Source: Cellulosimicrobium funkei (GTDB lineage: Bacteria > Actinomycetota > Actinomycetes > Actinomycetales > Cellulomonadaceae). Taken from it: DNA of 64,000 bases. Below the pieces are notes generated by a model, which did no database searches, had not been told where the DNA came from, and was given only the letters and a program-made list of their open reading frames with translations. The stretch spans positions 124,001 through 188,000 of the forward strand of contig NZ_SOZH01000008.1 of assembly GCF_004519295.1 (NCBI RefSeq), given 5' to 3'. Below, piece after piece: positions 24,480-34,021 of this stretch. The position numbers were made by a program, and so were the translations under genes. The stretch's first letter is position 1. Each line of letters begins with the position of its first letter.

Positions 24480-26812
24480 CGGGCACCTGCCAGCGACAGG
24501 TCGTTCTCGGCCGTCGCGTCGTCGAAGGGGTCGAGGTCGTCGTAGAAGCCGGGGTCCGCCGCCTGGACGGCGCTGCGGACGTCGAGCAGCTCCGTCACGC
24601 GGTCCTTGAGGACGGTCGACCCGGTGAGCCCGTGGCCGTCGATGTCGCTGCGCCGGCGCGCGTCGTCCTCGACGATGTCGAAGATCTCCGTGACCGCCAT
24701 CGCGATGCTGCGCCCCGCGCGGGTGTACACGACGATGTCGAGCTCGTCCGCGGGCGGGCCGCCCGCCGCGCCCAGGAGCTGGTCGAGCCGGACGAGCGGC
24801 AGCAGCGCGCCGCGGTACTGGAGCACCTCGCGCGAGCCGACCTGCTCGATCGTGGCGGCGCGGATCCGTTCGAGCCGCGTCACCGCGGAGAGCGGGATCG
24901 CCACGCGACGGTCGCCCGCCCCGACGACGAGCATCTGCTCGACGGTCGTGGCGCTCTCCGTCGTGTCCTGCGCGTACGCGCGGGCCATGTCCGCGGCGTC
25001 CGACGTGAGCACCTTGCGGGCGATCGCCTGGAGGTCGAGGATGAGCGCCACCCCGCCGTCGCCGAGCACCGTCGCCCCGGAGTACATGCCGATCTGCTTG
25101 AGCCGGTTCGCGAGCGCCTTGACGACGATCTCCTCCATGTTGAGGACGCGGTCGACGATCACGCCGAAGCGCTGGTCGTCGGCCTCGACGACCGCGATGA
25201 CGCGGCCCTCGGACTCCGGGTCGAGCCCGAGCACCTCGGAGAGCGACAGCAGCGGGAGCAGCGTGCCCCGCAGCCGGAAGACGGGGGCGGTGCCGACGTG
25301 CTCGATCTCGCCGTGCTGGTCGCCGAGGGCGACGAGCTCGAGGAGGCTGACCTGCGGGATCGCGTAGACCGCGCCGCAGCACATCACCGTGAGCGCGGGC
25401 ATGATCGCGAGCGTCAGCGGGATCCGCATGCGCCACGTCGTCCCGGTCCCGACCGTCGACTCGACGTCGACCGAGCCGCCGATGGCCTCGATGTTCGTGC
25501 GGACGACGTCCATCCCGACGCCGCGCCCGGACACGTTCGTGACCTTCGCCGCCGTCGAGAAGCCGGGCAGGAACAGCAGGTCGAGCAGCTCGGACGGGGC
25601 CATCGCGGCGACGTCGCCCGCCGTCCGCAGCCCCTTGGCCACGGCGGTGCGGCCGACCTTCTCGGGGTCGATGCCCGCGCCGTCGTCCGTGATCTCCACG
25701 ACGACCTGGCCGTTCGAGTGGTACGCGCGCAGCGTCACGAGCCCCTGGGGCCGCTTGCCGGCGCGGCGCCGGTCCTCGGGCGCCTCGATCCCGTGGTCGA
25801 CGGCGTTGCGCACCAGGTGCGTCAGCGGGTCCTTGACCGCCTCGAGCAGGGAGCGGTCGAGCTCGGTGTCGCCGCCCGTCATCTCGATCCGGACGTCGCG
25901 ACCCAGCATCTTCGCGAGGTCGCGCACGACGCGCGGCATCTTGGACCACACGTGCTCGATCGGCTGCATGCGCGTCTTCATGACGCCCTCCTGCAGCTCG
26001 GACGCGATGAGGCTGAGGCGCTGCGCGGACCGCTTGGTCTCCTGGTCCTCGCCCGCGCCGGCGATCCGGTCGATCTGGTTGCGCACCAGCACGAGCTCCC
26101 CGACCTGCCGCATGAGCGTGTCCAGGAGGTCGACGTCCACCCGGATCGAGCCGTCCGCGGCGTTGCGGGTGTGCGGCTCGGGCTCGGGTGCCGGCTCGGG
26201 CGCGGGCGCCGGTCCGACGGCGGGTGCGGGCTCCGGCTCGGCGGCGAGCACCGGGGCGGTCCGGGGCGTGGGAGCCGGCTCGGGTGCCGTGCCCGCCGCG
26301 GGCGTGGGCTCCGGCTCCGCCTCCGACTCGGGTGCAGGCTCGGGGTCGGTCTCGGGCGCGGTGCCGGCCGCGGCGTCGGGCGAGGCACCGCCCGCGACGG
26401 CGGGCGCGACGTCCGGCTCCGGCGCCGCCGTGCCGTCCTGGACCGCGACGATGCGCGCGACCATCGGGTCGACTTCGAGGTCGTCCCCGGCACCGGACTC
26501 GACCTTCGCGAGGATGGCACGCAGCGTGTCGACGAGCGCGAGCAGCACGTCCGCCGTCGGCTGGTCCATCGCCCGCTCGCCGTCGCGCAGCTCGGACAGG
26601 AGCGACTCGCCCACGTGGGACACGCGCTCGAGGTTGGCGAACCCCAGGAAGCCGCTCGTGCCCTTGATGGTGTGCACGGTGCGGAAGATGCTGCTCAGCA
26701 GCGCGCGCGACGACGGGTCGCTCTCGAGCGCCACGAGGTCCTGGTCGAGCTGGTCGAGGTTCTCGTAGGACTCGACCAGGAACTCGTGGACGATCTCGTC
26801 CATCTCGTCCAC
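24476..26812 (-). CDS. cheA: Chemotaxis histidine kinase CheA with tandem CheW domains
   Basis: 778 aa from GTG 26812, chosen because GGGGAGG lies 7 nt upstream. The Hpt domain has the phospho-acceptor His47 in TVHTIKGTSGFLGF. A Pro/Glu/Ala linker of about 110 residues (about 135-240) replaces an obvious CheY-binding P2 domain. Then come the dimerisation helices (LLDTLMRQVGELVLVRNQID) and the ATPase with HLVRNAVDHGIE, DDGAGIDPEKV, GRGVGMDVV and a GTGT loop. Two CheW-like domains follow (about 500-620 and 640-755) instead of one. It is the first chemotaxis gene; CCGAGAGT at 26933-26940 on the minus strand resembles the motility -10. Confidence 0.96.
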   Translation of the reverse strand: MDEMDEIVHEFLVESYENLDQLDQDLVALESDPSSRALLSSIFRTVHTIKGTSGFLGFANLERVSHVGESLLSELRDGERAMDQPTADVLLALVDTLRAILAKVESGAGDDLEVDPMVARIVAVQDGTAAPEPDVAPAVAGGASPDAAAGTAPETDPEPAPESEAEPEPTPAAGTAPEPAPTPRTAPVLAAEPEPAPAVGPAPAPEPAPEPEPHTRNAADGSIRVDVDLLDTLMRQVGELVLVRNQIDRIAGAGEDQETKRSAQRLSLIASELQEGVMKTRMQPIEHVWSKMPRVVRDLAKMLGRDVRIEMTGGDTELDRSLLEAVKDPLTHLVRNAVDHGIEAPEDRRRAGKRPQGLVTLRAYHSNGQVVVEITDDGAGIDPEKVGRTAVAKGLRTAGDVAAMAPSELLDLLFLPGFSTAAKVTNVSGRGVGMDVVRTNIEAIGGSVDVESTVGTGTTWRMRIPLTLAIMPALTVMCCGAVYAIPQVSLLELVALGDQHGEIEHVGTAPVFRLRGTLLPLLSLSEVLGLDPESEGRVIAVVEADDQRFGVIVDRVLNMEEIVVKALANRLKQIGMYSGATVLGDGGVALILDLQAIARKVLTSDAADMARAYAQDTTESATTVEQMLVVGAGDRRVAIPLSAVTRLERIRAATIEQVGSREVLQYRGALLPLVRLDQLLGAAGGPPADELDIVVYTRAGRSIAMAVTEIFDIVEDDARRRSDIDGHGLTGSTVLKDRVTELLDVRSAVQAADPGFYDDLDPFDDATAENDLSLAGAR

Positions 26813-26983
26813 GTCCGTACCTCCCCGCCATGTCTGGCGTGTGTCTGTCTCGTCGCCGGTGTCCGGCGTGCGGCCCGGGTACCCCCGCGGGTGCCCGGGT
26901 GGCCGACCCGTTCGCACGGGCGGTCACGGCGTACTCTCGGTACGCGCTGCCGCCTCGTGGGGTGCGGGTCGTCCGGGGTCGTG

Positions 26984-27199
26984 TCAGGCGGTGGCCTTCT
27001 GCGCGGCGCGGTTCACGAGTCCCGCGGCCTCCGGGCGCGTCATGCCCTGCAGGACGAGCTCCTCGACCAGCGAGGCGATGAGCTCGTGGACGTCGCGCGG
27101 GTTGAGCGGCGAGCCGGACCGGCGCCGGGCAAGCTCCTTGTTCAGCGGGGCGCAGCGTTCGGCGATGGTCGTGCGCGGGCGTGCCGGGACGGCGGCCAT
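26984..27199 (-). CDS. Small uncharacterised protein upstream of cheA
   Basis: 71 aa from ATG 27199 with GAGGAG 5 nt upstream. Basic N-terminus, then a helical part LNPRDVHELIASLVEELVLQ and TRPEAAGLVNRAAQKA. I do not recognise a family. It lies 171 bp upstream of cheA and 52 bp after the next unknown gene, all on the same strand, so it may be co-transcribed with that gene. The size and helices would suit a small adaptor, but no function can be claimed. Confidence 0.6.
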   Translation of the reverse strand: MAAVPARPRTTIAERCAPLNKELARRRSGSPLNPRDVHELIASLVEELVLQGMTRPEAAGLVNRAAQKATA

Positions 27200-27251
27200 G
27201 GGGTCTCCTCTCGGTGCCTCGCGGGCGAGGCGCGTCGGTGGTCGTGAGGTC

Positions 27252-28508
27252 CTATGCGACGAGCGAGCGCTTCTGGCCACCCGTGCGGGCCGCGGCCACC
27301 AGGTCCGCCAGCGCGCGGCGCACGGCGAGCGGCGTCGCGCCCAGCGGGGCGCCGGGCAGGGCCGCGGCCGTCGTCAGGGCGGCGAGGTAGCGCGCCGCGT
27401 CGCGCGTCGTCTCGCCGGTCCCGCGGTCGGGGTCCCACGCGGAGCGCGCCTCGTGCTCGTGCTCGAGGAAGACGGTGGTGAGCTCGGCGACCCAGCCCGC
27501 GTCCACGCCGCAGCCCGCGACGGCCTGCTTGACGGCGACGCGGGTGCGGGAGACGGCGGGCCGGCCGGGGCGCGCGCGGTCGGCGAGCGCGTCGCGGACG
27601 AGCAGGTCCGCGATCCGCGCGCCGTACTCGTGGTCGGCGAGGGTCGAGAGCCGGTCGCGGTCGAACGCGGCCCAGAGGCGGCCGAGCAGGACCGCGCGGC
27701 GCTCGTCGGTGGTGGCGAGCAGCCCGACGACGGACCGCCGCGCGAGGTCCTCGTCCTCCTCGACCCACCCGAGCATCCGGGCGCGCACGTCCGGGTCGAG
27801 CGGGCGGTCGAGCTCGGGCAGGTCGAACGCCTCGCGGATCGCGCCCGCGTCGATCTGCGTGCGGAGCACGCCGCGCTGCCGCGCGGCCGCGCTCACGTGC
27901 GTCTCGTAGAGCTGCTCGAGCTGCGCGGAGCGCCCCGCATCGACGACGTCGGCCGCGGGGTCGGGGACGACCGGCAGCTCGTGCAGGAGGCCCGCGAGCC
28001 GGCCCTCGTCGTCGAGCGTGCCCTCCAGCAGGTCGGTCGACACGATCTGCCCCACCCGGCGCGCGCTGCGCACGGTGCGCAGGAGCGTGCGGTGCATGAG
28101 CGTGTAGTCGCCGAGCGCCTGGCGGATGGAGCCGGCCGCGCTCGCGCCGTCGGCGAACACCTCGAGGTCGAAGAACTTGGTGCCGTTGCGTCCCGTCGAG
28201 TCGCCGGTCGCGCCGTCGGCGCTCGGGAGGTCGAGGAGCTTGCGGGTGTAGAAGTCGACGGCCGCCTCGACCATGTCGTCGTGCAGGAACCGCGCGACGT
28301 CGTGCCGGTGGCAGTACCGCAGCGTCTCGGACGGGATGATCCCGGTCCGGAAGACGGCCTCGAAGACCGCCATGCGGGCCTCCCGCTCGGGGAGCGCGCC
28401 GGCGCGCACGCGCAGCGCGAGGTCGGTGGTGAGGCGGTCGAGCTCGTCGCTCGCGCGGTCGTGGGTGCGGGGGGCGGGGACGTCGGTGGCGACGGTCGAG
28501 GTGTGCAT
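27252..28508 (-). CDS. Uncharacterised helical protein with CRP/FliA-like promoter
   Basis: 418 aa from ATG 28508. No signal peptide or membrane segment is seen. It is rich in Ala, Arg, Asp and Leu, helical throughout, with no repeat or catalytic motif I recognise. Its promoter region carries a perfect CRP consensus palindrome and, 20 bp nearer the gene, GCCGATTT, a FliA-like -10. That layout matches fliC, so I infer co-expression with motility. It is divergent from the gene at 28671, which is also of unknown function. Confidence 0.75.
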   Translation of the reverse strand: MHTSTVATDVPAPRTHDRASDELDRLTTDLALRVRAGALPEREARMAVFEAVFRTGIIPSETLRYCHRHDVARFLHDDMVEAAVDFYTRKLLDLPSADGATGDSTGRNGTKFFDLEVFADGASAAGSIRQALGDYTLMHRTLLRTVRSARRVGQIVSTDLLEGTLDDEGRLAGLLHELPVVPDPAADVVDAGRSAQLEQLYETHVSAAARQRGVLRTQIDAGAIREAFDLPELDRPLDPDVRARMLGWVEEDEDLARRSVVGLLATTDERRAVLLGRLWAAFDRDRLSTLADHEYGARIADLLVRDALADRARPGRPAVSRTRVAVKQAVAGCGVDAGWVAELTTVFLEHEHEARSAWDPDRGTGETTRDAARYLAALTTAAALPGAPLGATPLAVRRALADLVAAARTGGQKRSLVA

Positions 28509-28536
28509 GGCGAGGGTGTGTGCGGCGCCCGCGCGA

Positions 28537-28580
28537 AAATCGGCCGCTCGCAGCCCCACGGCGCTGTGATGTCCGTCACA
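28537..28580 (-). promoter_or_regulatory. CRP consensus site with FliA-like -10, shared intergenic region
   Basis: TGTGATGTCCGTCACA (28565-28580) is an exact TGTGA-N6-TCACA palindrome. GCCGATTT on the minus strand is at 28537-28544, 20 bp from it, and the ATG at 28508 follows 28 nt later. The same pair of elements 21 bp apart is found upstream of fliC. The palindrome is equally placed to act on the plus-strand gene at 28671. Confidence 0.55.
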
Positions 28581-28670
28581 CCATGGCGGGCGGCGTTCGA
28601 GGTGGCGCGCGCAGGTTGGCGCGCGCCCCCGCCGCATAGGCGTGGAGACCACCACGACGAGAGGACCCCT

Positions 28671-29741
28671 GTGGAGCACAGACGCCGGACGTTCGACGCC
28701 GGACCGGGAGCGGGCCTCCTGCTCCCCTCGTCCGCGATCGAGACGGTGGCCCGCCTGCACCGCTGGCAGGCGTTCGCCGGCCTGGCCGACGGCGAGGTGC
28801 TGCTCTCGCCCCTGTCCGCGTCACCGCTCCCCCTGCCGTGGACCGTGCCCGCGGGCCGACGGCGGTGGACCACCGTGCGCCCCGAGGCGATGTGGCACCC
28901 GCTCCTGTGGCTGCCCGAGCGCCTGAGCACGCCGCGGGTCCTGCGCGACCCGGTGACGGGCGAGACGTGGGGCGAGACGTACGACGAGTGGGCGCTGCGC
29001 GTCGTGCTGGAGCTCACCGAGGCGGGCCCGGTGACGCTCGACGGGCAGGAGTGGGTCCTGCTGCACGACCCGGCGCACGACCGGTTCGTGCGCCCCGCCG
29101 GGCCGGAGGACCACGACCTCGTCCCGCTGTTCGACGTGACGACCGGGACGTGGCTCGACGTGCTGTCGACCGTCGGGCTCGACGTCGACGACCGGGCGGA
29201 CGTCGCCCGGGTCGAGGCGTGGCTCGCCGGCGGGGACGACGCCGCGCTCGACGCGGTGGACCTCGACCGGCACCTGCACGCCGAGGGGCGCGACCCGGCG
29301 TGGTCGCTCGACCGGGTGCACCGGCCCCTCGCCGGGCCGGGCGAGTCCCGGACCTACGTCGAGGACCTGCGCGACGCGTCGTCGGCCCTCGTGGCGCGCG
29401 AGCTCGGCGAGCGCGCCGCCCGCCTGGGGCGCGGCCGGGCGACCGCGCGCGAGCTCGGCCGGCAGGTCGGCACGCTCGCGCGCATCGCGTCGACGCTGCT
29501 CTCGCCGCGCGAGCTCGTCGCCGAGGACCTCGGGCTCGCGCTGTCGCTCGTCACCGCGAGCGCCGAGCGGGCGACGACGAGGCGGGCCGCGCTCGACGCC
29601 GTCGCGGACCTGCGCATGGTGCTCGGCCCGGTCGCGCAGGCGGCCGCCGTCGGGCTCGACCGCGTCGCGCTGCGGTCGGAGATCGAGACGGCGCAGGTGC
29701 ACCGGCAGGTCGCGGCACTCTCGGGCCGGCCGGTCGCCTGA
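28671..29741 (+). CDS. Uncharacterised protein divergent from 28508
   Basis: 356 aa from GTG 28671 with GAGAGG 7 nt upstream. The N-terminal half contains many Trp and Pro residues (MWHPLLWLPERLSTP, GETWGETYDEWALRVVLELT); the C-terminal half is helical (LARIASTLLSPRELVAEDLG). No known domain is recognised and no signal peptide or membrane segment is visible. It shares the CRP-like intergenic region with the gene on the other strand, and its end faces the regulator gene at 29763. Confidence 0.75.
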   Translation: MEHRRRTFDAGPGAGLLLPSSAIETVARLHRWQAFAGLADGEVLLSPLSASPLPLPWTVPAGRRRWTTVRPEAMWHPLLWLPERLSTPRVLRDPVTGETWGETYDEWALRVVLELTEAGPVTLDGQEWVLLHDPAHDRFVRPAGPEDHDLVPLFDVTTGTWLDVLSTVGLDVDDRADVARVEAWLAGGDDAALDAVDLDRHLHAEGRDPAWSLDRVHRPLAGPGESRTYVEDLRDASSALVARELGERAARLGRGRATARELGRQVGTLARIASTLLSPRELVAEDLGLALSLVTASAERATTRRAALDAVADLRMVLGPVAQAAAVGLDRVALRSEIETAQVHRQVAALSGRPVA

Positions 29742-29762
29742 GGCGCGCTCGCCGGTGCCCGG

Positions 29763-31259
29763 TCAGGCGTCCCGCGGGGCGTGCTTGGCGAGGAACGCGT
29801 AGACCTCCGTCGCGTCGACGCCGGGGAACGCGCCGCTCGGGAGCGCGGAGAGCACGTGCTGGTGCATGCGCGCGCTGGGCCACGACGCGTCCTCCCAGCG
29901 CGCGGCCGCGTCCGCGGCCGGGCGGCGGCAGCACGACTCGTCCGGGCACGACGACTGCCGCCGCACCGTCGTGTCCCGGCCGCGGAACCACTTCGCCGAC
30001 GCGAACGGCACCCCGACGGCGATGGAGAACTGGCCGGACGTCGTCGTGCCGGTCTGCGTGGAGCACCAGAACGTGCCCGCGGGCGTGTCCGTGTACTGGT
30101 ACGACTCCTGCGCGCGGTCGCGGCGCGTGAAGGCCTCGCGGGCAGCCCACTTGCGGCAGACCATCTGGCCCTCGATCGAGCCCGTGACGTCGGCGGGCAG
30201 GGGAAGGCCGTCGTTCTCGTAGCCCCGGAACAGCGCGCCGTCGTCGCCGACGCGCAGGAAGTGCAGCGGGATGCCGAGGTGCACGGTCGCGAGGTTCGTG
30301 AAGCGTTGCGCGGCGGCCTCGTGGGTGACGCCGAAAGCGTCGCGCAGGTCCTCCACGGCGAGGTCCTTCTCGCGCTTGCGGCGCTCCAGGAAGTCGACGG
30401 CCGCGCTCTGCGGGATGAGGCAGCACGCGGCGAAGTACGTGATCTCGACGCGCTGGCGCAGGAACTCCGCGTACGAGCGCGGCCGCTCGTGCCCGAGCAC
30501 GCGGTGCGCTATGGCCTGGAGCGCGAGCGAGCGCAGCCCGTGGCCGCCGGGGATCGACGCGGGCGGCAGGTAGATGCGCCCGTTCTCCAGGTCGGTGACG
30601 GTGCGCGTCGAGTGCGGCAGGTCGTCGACGTGCCAGATGGTGAAGCCGAGCTGCTCGGCCATGCGCGCGACGGTGCGGTGGGTGAGCGCGCCGACCGTGT
30701 AGCCGGCCTTGCGCGTCATCTCCTCGGCGAGCGCCTCGATCTCCGGGTAGTAGTTGTCGCGCGCCTGTCGCTCGAGGCGGAGCTCGGTGTTGGCGCGGCG
30801 CGCCTCCTCGGGGGTCGCGACGGCCTCGGTCGCGCGGCGCTGGAGCTCGGCGTGCAGGCCGACGAGGTTCTCGAGCACCGGCAGGGGCAGCTTCTGGCTC
30901 GCCTTCACGGCGGGCAGCCCGAGGCCCGCGAACAGCGGGCCGCGCTGGGCGCGGTCGAGCGCGATCTCCAGCGCGGCGCGGCGCGACGGCGGCTCGTCCG
31001 TGAGCAGGTCCGTGACCGGGACGTCGAGCGCCTGGGCGAGCTGCTGGAGGAGCGACAGCCGCGGCTCGCGGCGCCCGTTCTCGATCATCGACAGCAGGCT
31101 GGGCGCGGTGCCCACGGCCTCCCCGAGCGCGTCGAGGGTGAGGCCGCGCGCCGTGCGGAAGTGCCGCACGCGCCGACCGAGCGTGATGAGGTCCGCCTGG
31201 GCCGTGGGCTGAGCCTCGGGACGGTCCCCGGGGCGGCTGGACGACGTCGTGCTGGCCAT
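29763..31259 (-). CDS. RamB/ScfR-type XRE regulator of acetate / short-chain acyl metabolism
   Basis: 498 aa. An N-terminal XRE helix-turn-helix (about 25-80: [40 protein letters not shown]) is followed by an IrrE/ImmA-like domain (about 180-300) with [12 protein letters not shown], where the zinc-peptidase HExxH is degenerate (HRVLGH), and a C-terminal domain with several Cys ([19 protein letters not shown]). This architecture is that of RamB of Corynebacterium and the short-chain fatty acyl regulators, which control acetate and glyoxylate genes. It is divergent from pckG. A palindrome lies directly at its start, so autoregulation is likely. Confidence 0.85.
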   Translation of the reverse strand: MASTTSSSRPGDRPEAQPTAQADLITLGRRVRHFRTARGLTLDALGEAVGTAPSLLSMIENGRREPRLSLLQQLAQALDVPVTDLLTDEPPSRRAALEIALDRAQRGPLFAGLGLPAVKASQKLPLPVLENLVGLHAELQRRATEAVATPEEARRANTELRLERQARDNYYPEIEALAEEMTRKAGYTVGALTHRTVARMAEQLGFTIWHVDDLPHSTRTVTDLENGRIYLPPASIPGGHGLRSLALQAIAHRVLGHERPRSYAEFLRQRVEITYFAACCLIPQSAAVDFLERRKREKDLAVEDLRDAFGVTHEAAAQRFTNLATVHLGIPLHFLRVGDDGALFRGYENDGLPLPADVTGSIEGQMVCRKWAAREAFTRRDRAQESYQYTDTPAGTFWCSTQTGTTTSGQFSIAVGVPFASAKWFRGRDTTVRRQSSCPDESCCRRPAADAAARWEDASWPSARMHQHVLSALPSGAFPGVDATEVYAFLAKHAPRDA

Positions 31260-31261
31260 GG

Positions 31262-31278
31262 CTTGACAGTACGTCAAG
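31262..31278. promoter_or_regulatory. Palindrome at the RamB-like gene start
   Basis: CTTGACAGTACGTCAAG, a perfect 6-bp inverted repeat with 5-nt centre, begins 3 nt upstream of the regulator ATG (31259). It contains TTGACA (31263-31268) on the plus strand, which could serve as a -35 towards pckG, though no good -10 follows. Confidence 0.4.
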
Positions 31279-31375
31279 ATCAACGAATCTTCACAGCATT
31301 CTGAGGCGAAATCTACGCCGGTTCCGCGTGAGGCTGGAGGTACAGCACCGCCCACCCGCCGAGCGAGGAGAACCC

Positions 31376-33316
31376 ATGACCACCGCCGCAGGCCCCCGCC
31401 AGACCCGCCGCACCCGCCAGGCCGCGCTGCTCGACGACGTCGAGACCGACCTCGCCGGGCTGTCGACGGACCGGTCGCCGGGGCAGCGAGGCGGCACGGC
31501 CGACCCTCGTCCGCGCGACGCGCGCGCCTGGGTGCGGGAGATCGCGACCCTCACCGAGCCGGACGCGATCGTCTGGTGCGACGGCTCCGCGGCGGAGAAG
31601 CAGCGCCTGACCGACCTCCTCGTCGACGCCGGGACGCTCCTGCCCCTCGACCCGGAGCTGCGCCCCGGGAGCTACCTCGCGCGCTCCGACCCGAGCGACG
31701 TCGCGCGCGTCGAGTCGCGCACGTTCATCTGCTCGCGCGAGGAGGTCGACGCCGGCCCGACCAACAACTGGCGCGAGCCGGAGGCCATGCGCGCCGAGCT
31801 CCGCGACGTGTTCGAGGGCTCGATGCGCGGCCGCACGATGTACGTCGTGCCGTTCTCGATGGGCCCGGTGGGCGGCCCCATCTCCCAGGTCGGCATCCAG
31901 GTCACCGACTCGCCGTACGTCGTCGTCAGCATGGGGATCATGACGCGCGTCGGGACGGCCGTCATGGACCTCATCGACGCCGGTGCCGCGTTCGTGCCCG
32001 CCGTGCACTCGGTGGGCGCGCCCCTCGTCGACGACACCGGGGCGGTCTCCGAGGACGTGCCGTGGCCGTGCAACGACACGAAGTACATCGTCCACTTCCC
32101 GGAGACGCGCGAGATCTGGTCGTACGGCTCCGGGTACGGCGGCAACGCCCTCCTCGGCAAGAAGTGCTTCGCGCTGCGCATCGCGTCCGCGATGGCGCGC
32201 GACGAGGGCTGGCTCGCCGAGCACATGCTGCTCATCCGCGCGACGTCGCCCGAGGGCCGGGCCTACCACCTCGCCGCGGCCTTCCCGTCCGCGTGCGGCA
32301 AGACCAACCTCGCGATGCTGCGACCGACGATCCCCGGCTGGACCGTCGAGACCATCGGCGACGACATCGCGTGGTTGCGCCCCGGCCCCGACGGCCGCCT
32401 GCGCGCGATCAACCCCGAGGCCGGCTTCTTCGGCGTCGCGCCCGGCACCGGCGTCGAGACCAACCCCGCGGCCGTCGAGACGTTCGCGCGCGACACGATC
32501 TTCACGAACGTCGCGCTCACCGACGACGGCGACGTCTGGTGGGAGGGCCTGACCCCCGAGCCGCCCGCGCACCTGATCGACTGGACCGGCCAGGACTGGA
32601 CGCCCGACGCCGGCCGCCCCGCCGCGCACCCGAACTCGCGGTTCACCGTCTCCGCGGCGCAGTGCCCGACGATCGCCGACTCCTGGGAGGACCCCGACGG
32701 CGTCCCGATCGACGCGATCATCTTCGGCGGACGCCGCGCGACCAACGTCCCGCTCGTCGCGCAGGCGTACGGCTGGGAGCACGGCGTCTTCATGGGTGCC
32801 ACCATCTCCTCCGAGCAGACCGCCGCCGCCGAGGGCACCGTCGGCGCGCTGCGCCGCGACCCGTTCGCGATGCTGCCCTTCTGCGGCTACAACATGGCCG
32901 ACCACTGGGCGCACTGGCTCCGCGTCGGCGCCTCCCTCGACCCCGAGAAGCGCCCCAAGATCTTCCAGGTCAACTGGTTCCGCAAGGACGCCGACGGCCG
33001 GTTCCTCTGGCCCGGGTTCGGCGAGAACGCGCGCGTGGTCGCGTGGATCGCGGCACAGGTCGACCGCTCGCGCGGCGTCCGCACCGACAGCGGCGCCGTG
33101 AAGAGCCCCGTCGGCCTGCTCCCCGCGCCCGGCGCGCTCGAGCTCGGCGGCCTCGACCTGGACGACGCCGACCTCGACGCCCTGTTCGACGTCTCGCCCG
33201 AGCAGTGGCTCGCCGAGGCCGAGCTGACCGCCGAGTTCTTCGACACCTTCGGCAACCGCGTGCCCGACGAGCTCTGGGCGCAGCTCGCGCGGCTGCGGGA
33301 CCGGCTGGGCGCGTGA
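31376..33316 (+). CDS. pckG: Phosphoenolpyruvate carboxykinase (GTP)
   Basis: 646 aa from ATG 31376 with GAGGAG upstream. It converts oxaloacetate plus GTP to phosphoenolpyruvate, the entry to gluconeogenesis. The P-loop [42 protein letters not shown] and [12 protein letters not shown] are signatures of the GTP-type enzyme. Length is slightly over the usual 600-610 because of about 35 extra N-terminal residues. The divergent RamB-like regulator is a plausible controller, since acetate growth needs this enzyme. Confidence 0.97.
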   Translation: MTTAAGPRQTRRTRQAALLDDVETDLAGLSTDRSPGQRGGTADPRPRDARAWVREIATLTEPDAIVWCDGSAAEKQRLTDLLVDAGTLLPLDPELRPGSYLARSDPSDVARVESRTFICSREEVDAGPTNNWREPEAMRAELRDVFEGSMRGRTMYVVPFSMGPVGGPISQVGIQVTDSPYVVVSMGIMTRVGTAVMDLIDAGAAFVPAVHSVGAPLVDDTGAVSEDVPWPCNDTKYIVHFPETREIWSYGSGYGGNALLGKKCFALRIASAMARDEGWLAEHMLLIRATSPEGRAYHLAAAFPSACGKTNLAMLRPTIPGWTVETIGDDIAWLRPGPDGRLRAINPEAGFFGVAPGTGVETNPAAVETFARDTIFTNVALTDDGDVWWEGLTPEPPAHLIDWTGQDWTPDAGRPAAHPNSRFTVSAAQCPTIADSWEDPDGVPIDAIIFGGRRATNVPLVAQAYGWEHGVFMGATISSEQTAAAEGTVGALRRDPFAMLPFCGYNMADHWAHWLRVGASLDPEKRPKIFQVNWFRKDADGRFLWPGFGENARVVAWIAAQVDRSRGVRTDSGAVKSPVGLLPAPGALELGGLDLDDADLDALFDVSPEQWLAEAELTAEFFDTFGNRVPDELWAQLARLRDRLGA

Positions 33317-33355
33317 CCGCGTGCGCCCGGGCCGGGCGCGGCTAGTGTCGGTCGC

Positions 33356-34021
33356 ATGGTCGAACGACGCCCCTGGCAGTCCGAGGCCGACCTGCTGGAC
33401 AGGGCGGACGCCGCCCACCCGACGGCCTGGTTCGAGCAGCTCTGGGCGTCCGCGGCGAGCGGCACCGTAACGACACCGTGGGACCACGACGACCCGCACC
33501 CCGCGCTGGCGGAGCGGGTCGTCGCCCCGCCGCACGGCGAGCGCCGCACTGCCGTCGTCGTGGGGTGCGGGCTCGGCGCCGACGCAGAGCACCTGTCCCG
33601 GCTCGGCTACGTCACGACCGCGTTCGACGTCGCGCCGTCCGCGGTCGCCGCCGCGCGCGACCGCCACCCCGGGTCGGCGGTGACATACGGCGTCGGCGAC
33701 CTGCTCGACCTGCCCGCTGCGTGGCGCCGAGCCTTCGACCTGGTCGTCGAGGTCTACACGGTCCAGGCCGTGCACCGGGTCGTCCGCGCCGAGCTCACCG
33801 CCGGCGTGTGCTCCCTCGTCGCGCCGGGCGGCACGCTCCTCGTGATCCAGGCCGTCGCTGACGAGCCTGACGACGCCGGGCCGCCCTGGCCCCTCACCCG
33901 AGCCGAGATCGACGCGTTCGGCCAGGACGGGCTCGTCGCCGTCTCGGTCGAGCGGCTGGACCTGCCCGCGCCGGGCGGGCGCGGCCTGTGGCGCACGGAG
34001 CTCCGCCGGGCAGATCAGTAG
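33356..34021 (+). CDS. Class I SAM-dependent methyltransferase
   Basis: 221 aa from ATG 33356. Motif I AVVVGCGLGADAEHLSRLGY (about 67-86), motif II acidic FDVAPSAV and a post-motif strand FDLVVEVYTVQAVH show the Rossmann SAM fold. TPWDHDDPHPAL in front of it resembles thiopurine-methyltransferase-like proteins, but the substrate is unknown. A TAGTGT -10 at 33343-33348 is 7 nt before the ATG and there is no ribosome binding site, suggesting a leaderless mRNA. The stop codon overlaps the convergent trpS end by 7 nt. Confidence 0.85.
   Translation: MVERRPWQSEADLLDRADAAHPTAWFEQLWASAASGTVTTPWDHDDPHPALAERVVAPPHGERRTAVVVGCGLGADAEHLSRLGYVTTAFDVAPSAVAAARDRHPGSAVTYGVGDLLDLPAAWRRAFDLVVEVYTVQAVHRVVRAELTAGVCSLVAPGGTLLVIQAVADEPDDAGPPWPLTRAEIDAFGQDGLVAVSVERLDLPAPGGRGLWRTELRRADQ

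Noticed and set aside
26841-28670. Plus-strand frame extending upstream of the gene at 28671
   Set aside because: The upstream part runs antisense to the minus-strand genes at 26984 and 27252; the GTG at 28671 has a proper ribosome binding site.
29763-31259. Regulator as an ImmA-type metalloprotease of a mobile element
   Set aside because: HExxH is degenerate, the C-terminal Cys-rich domain and length match RamB/ScfR, and the neighbour is pckG, not prophage genes.
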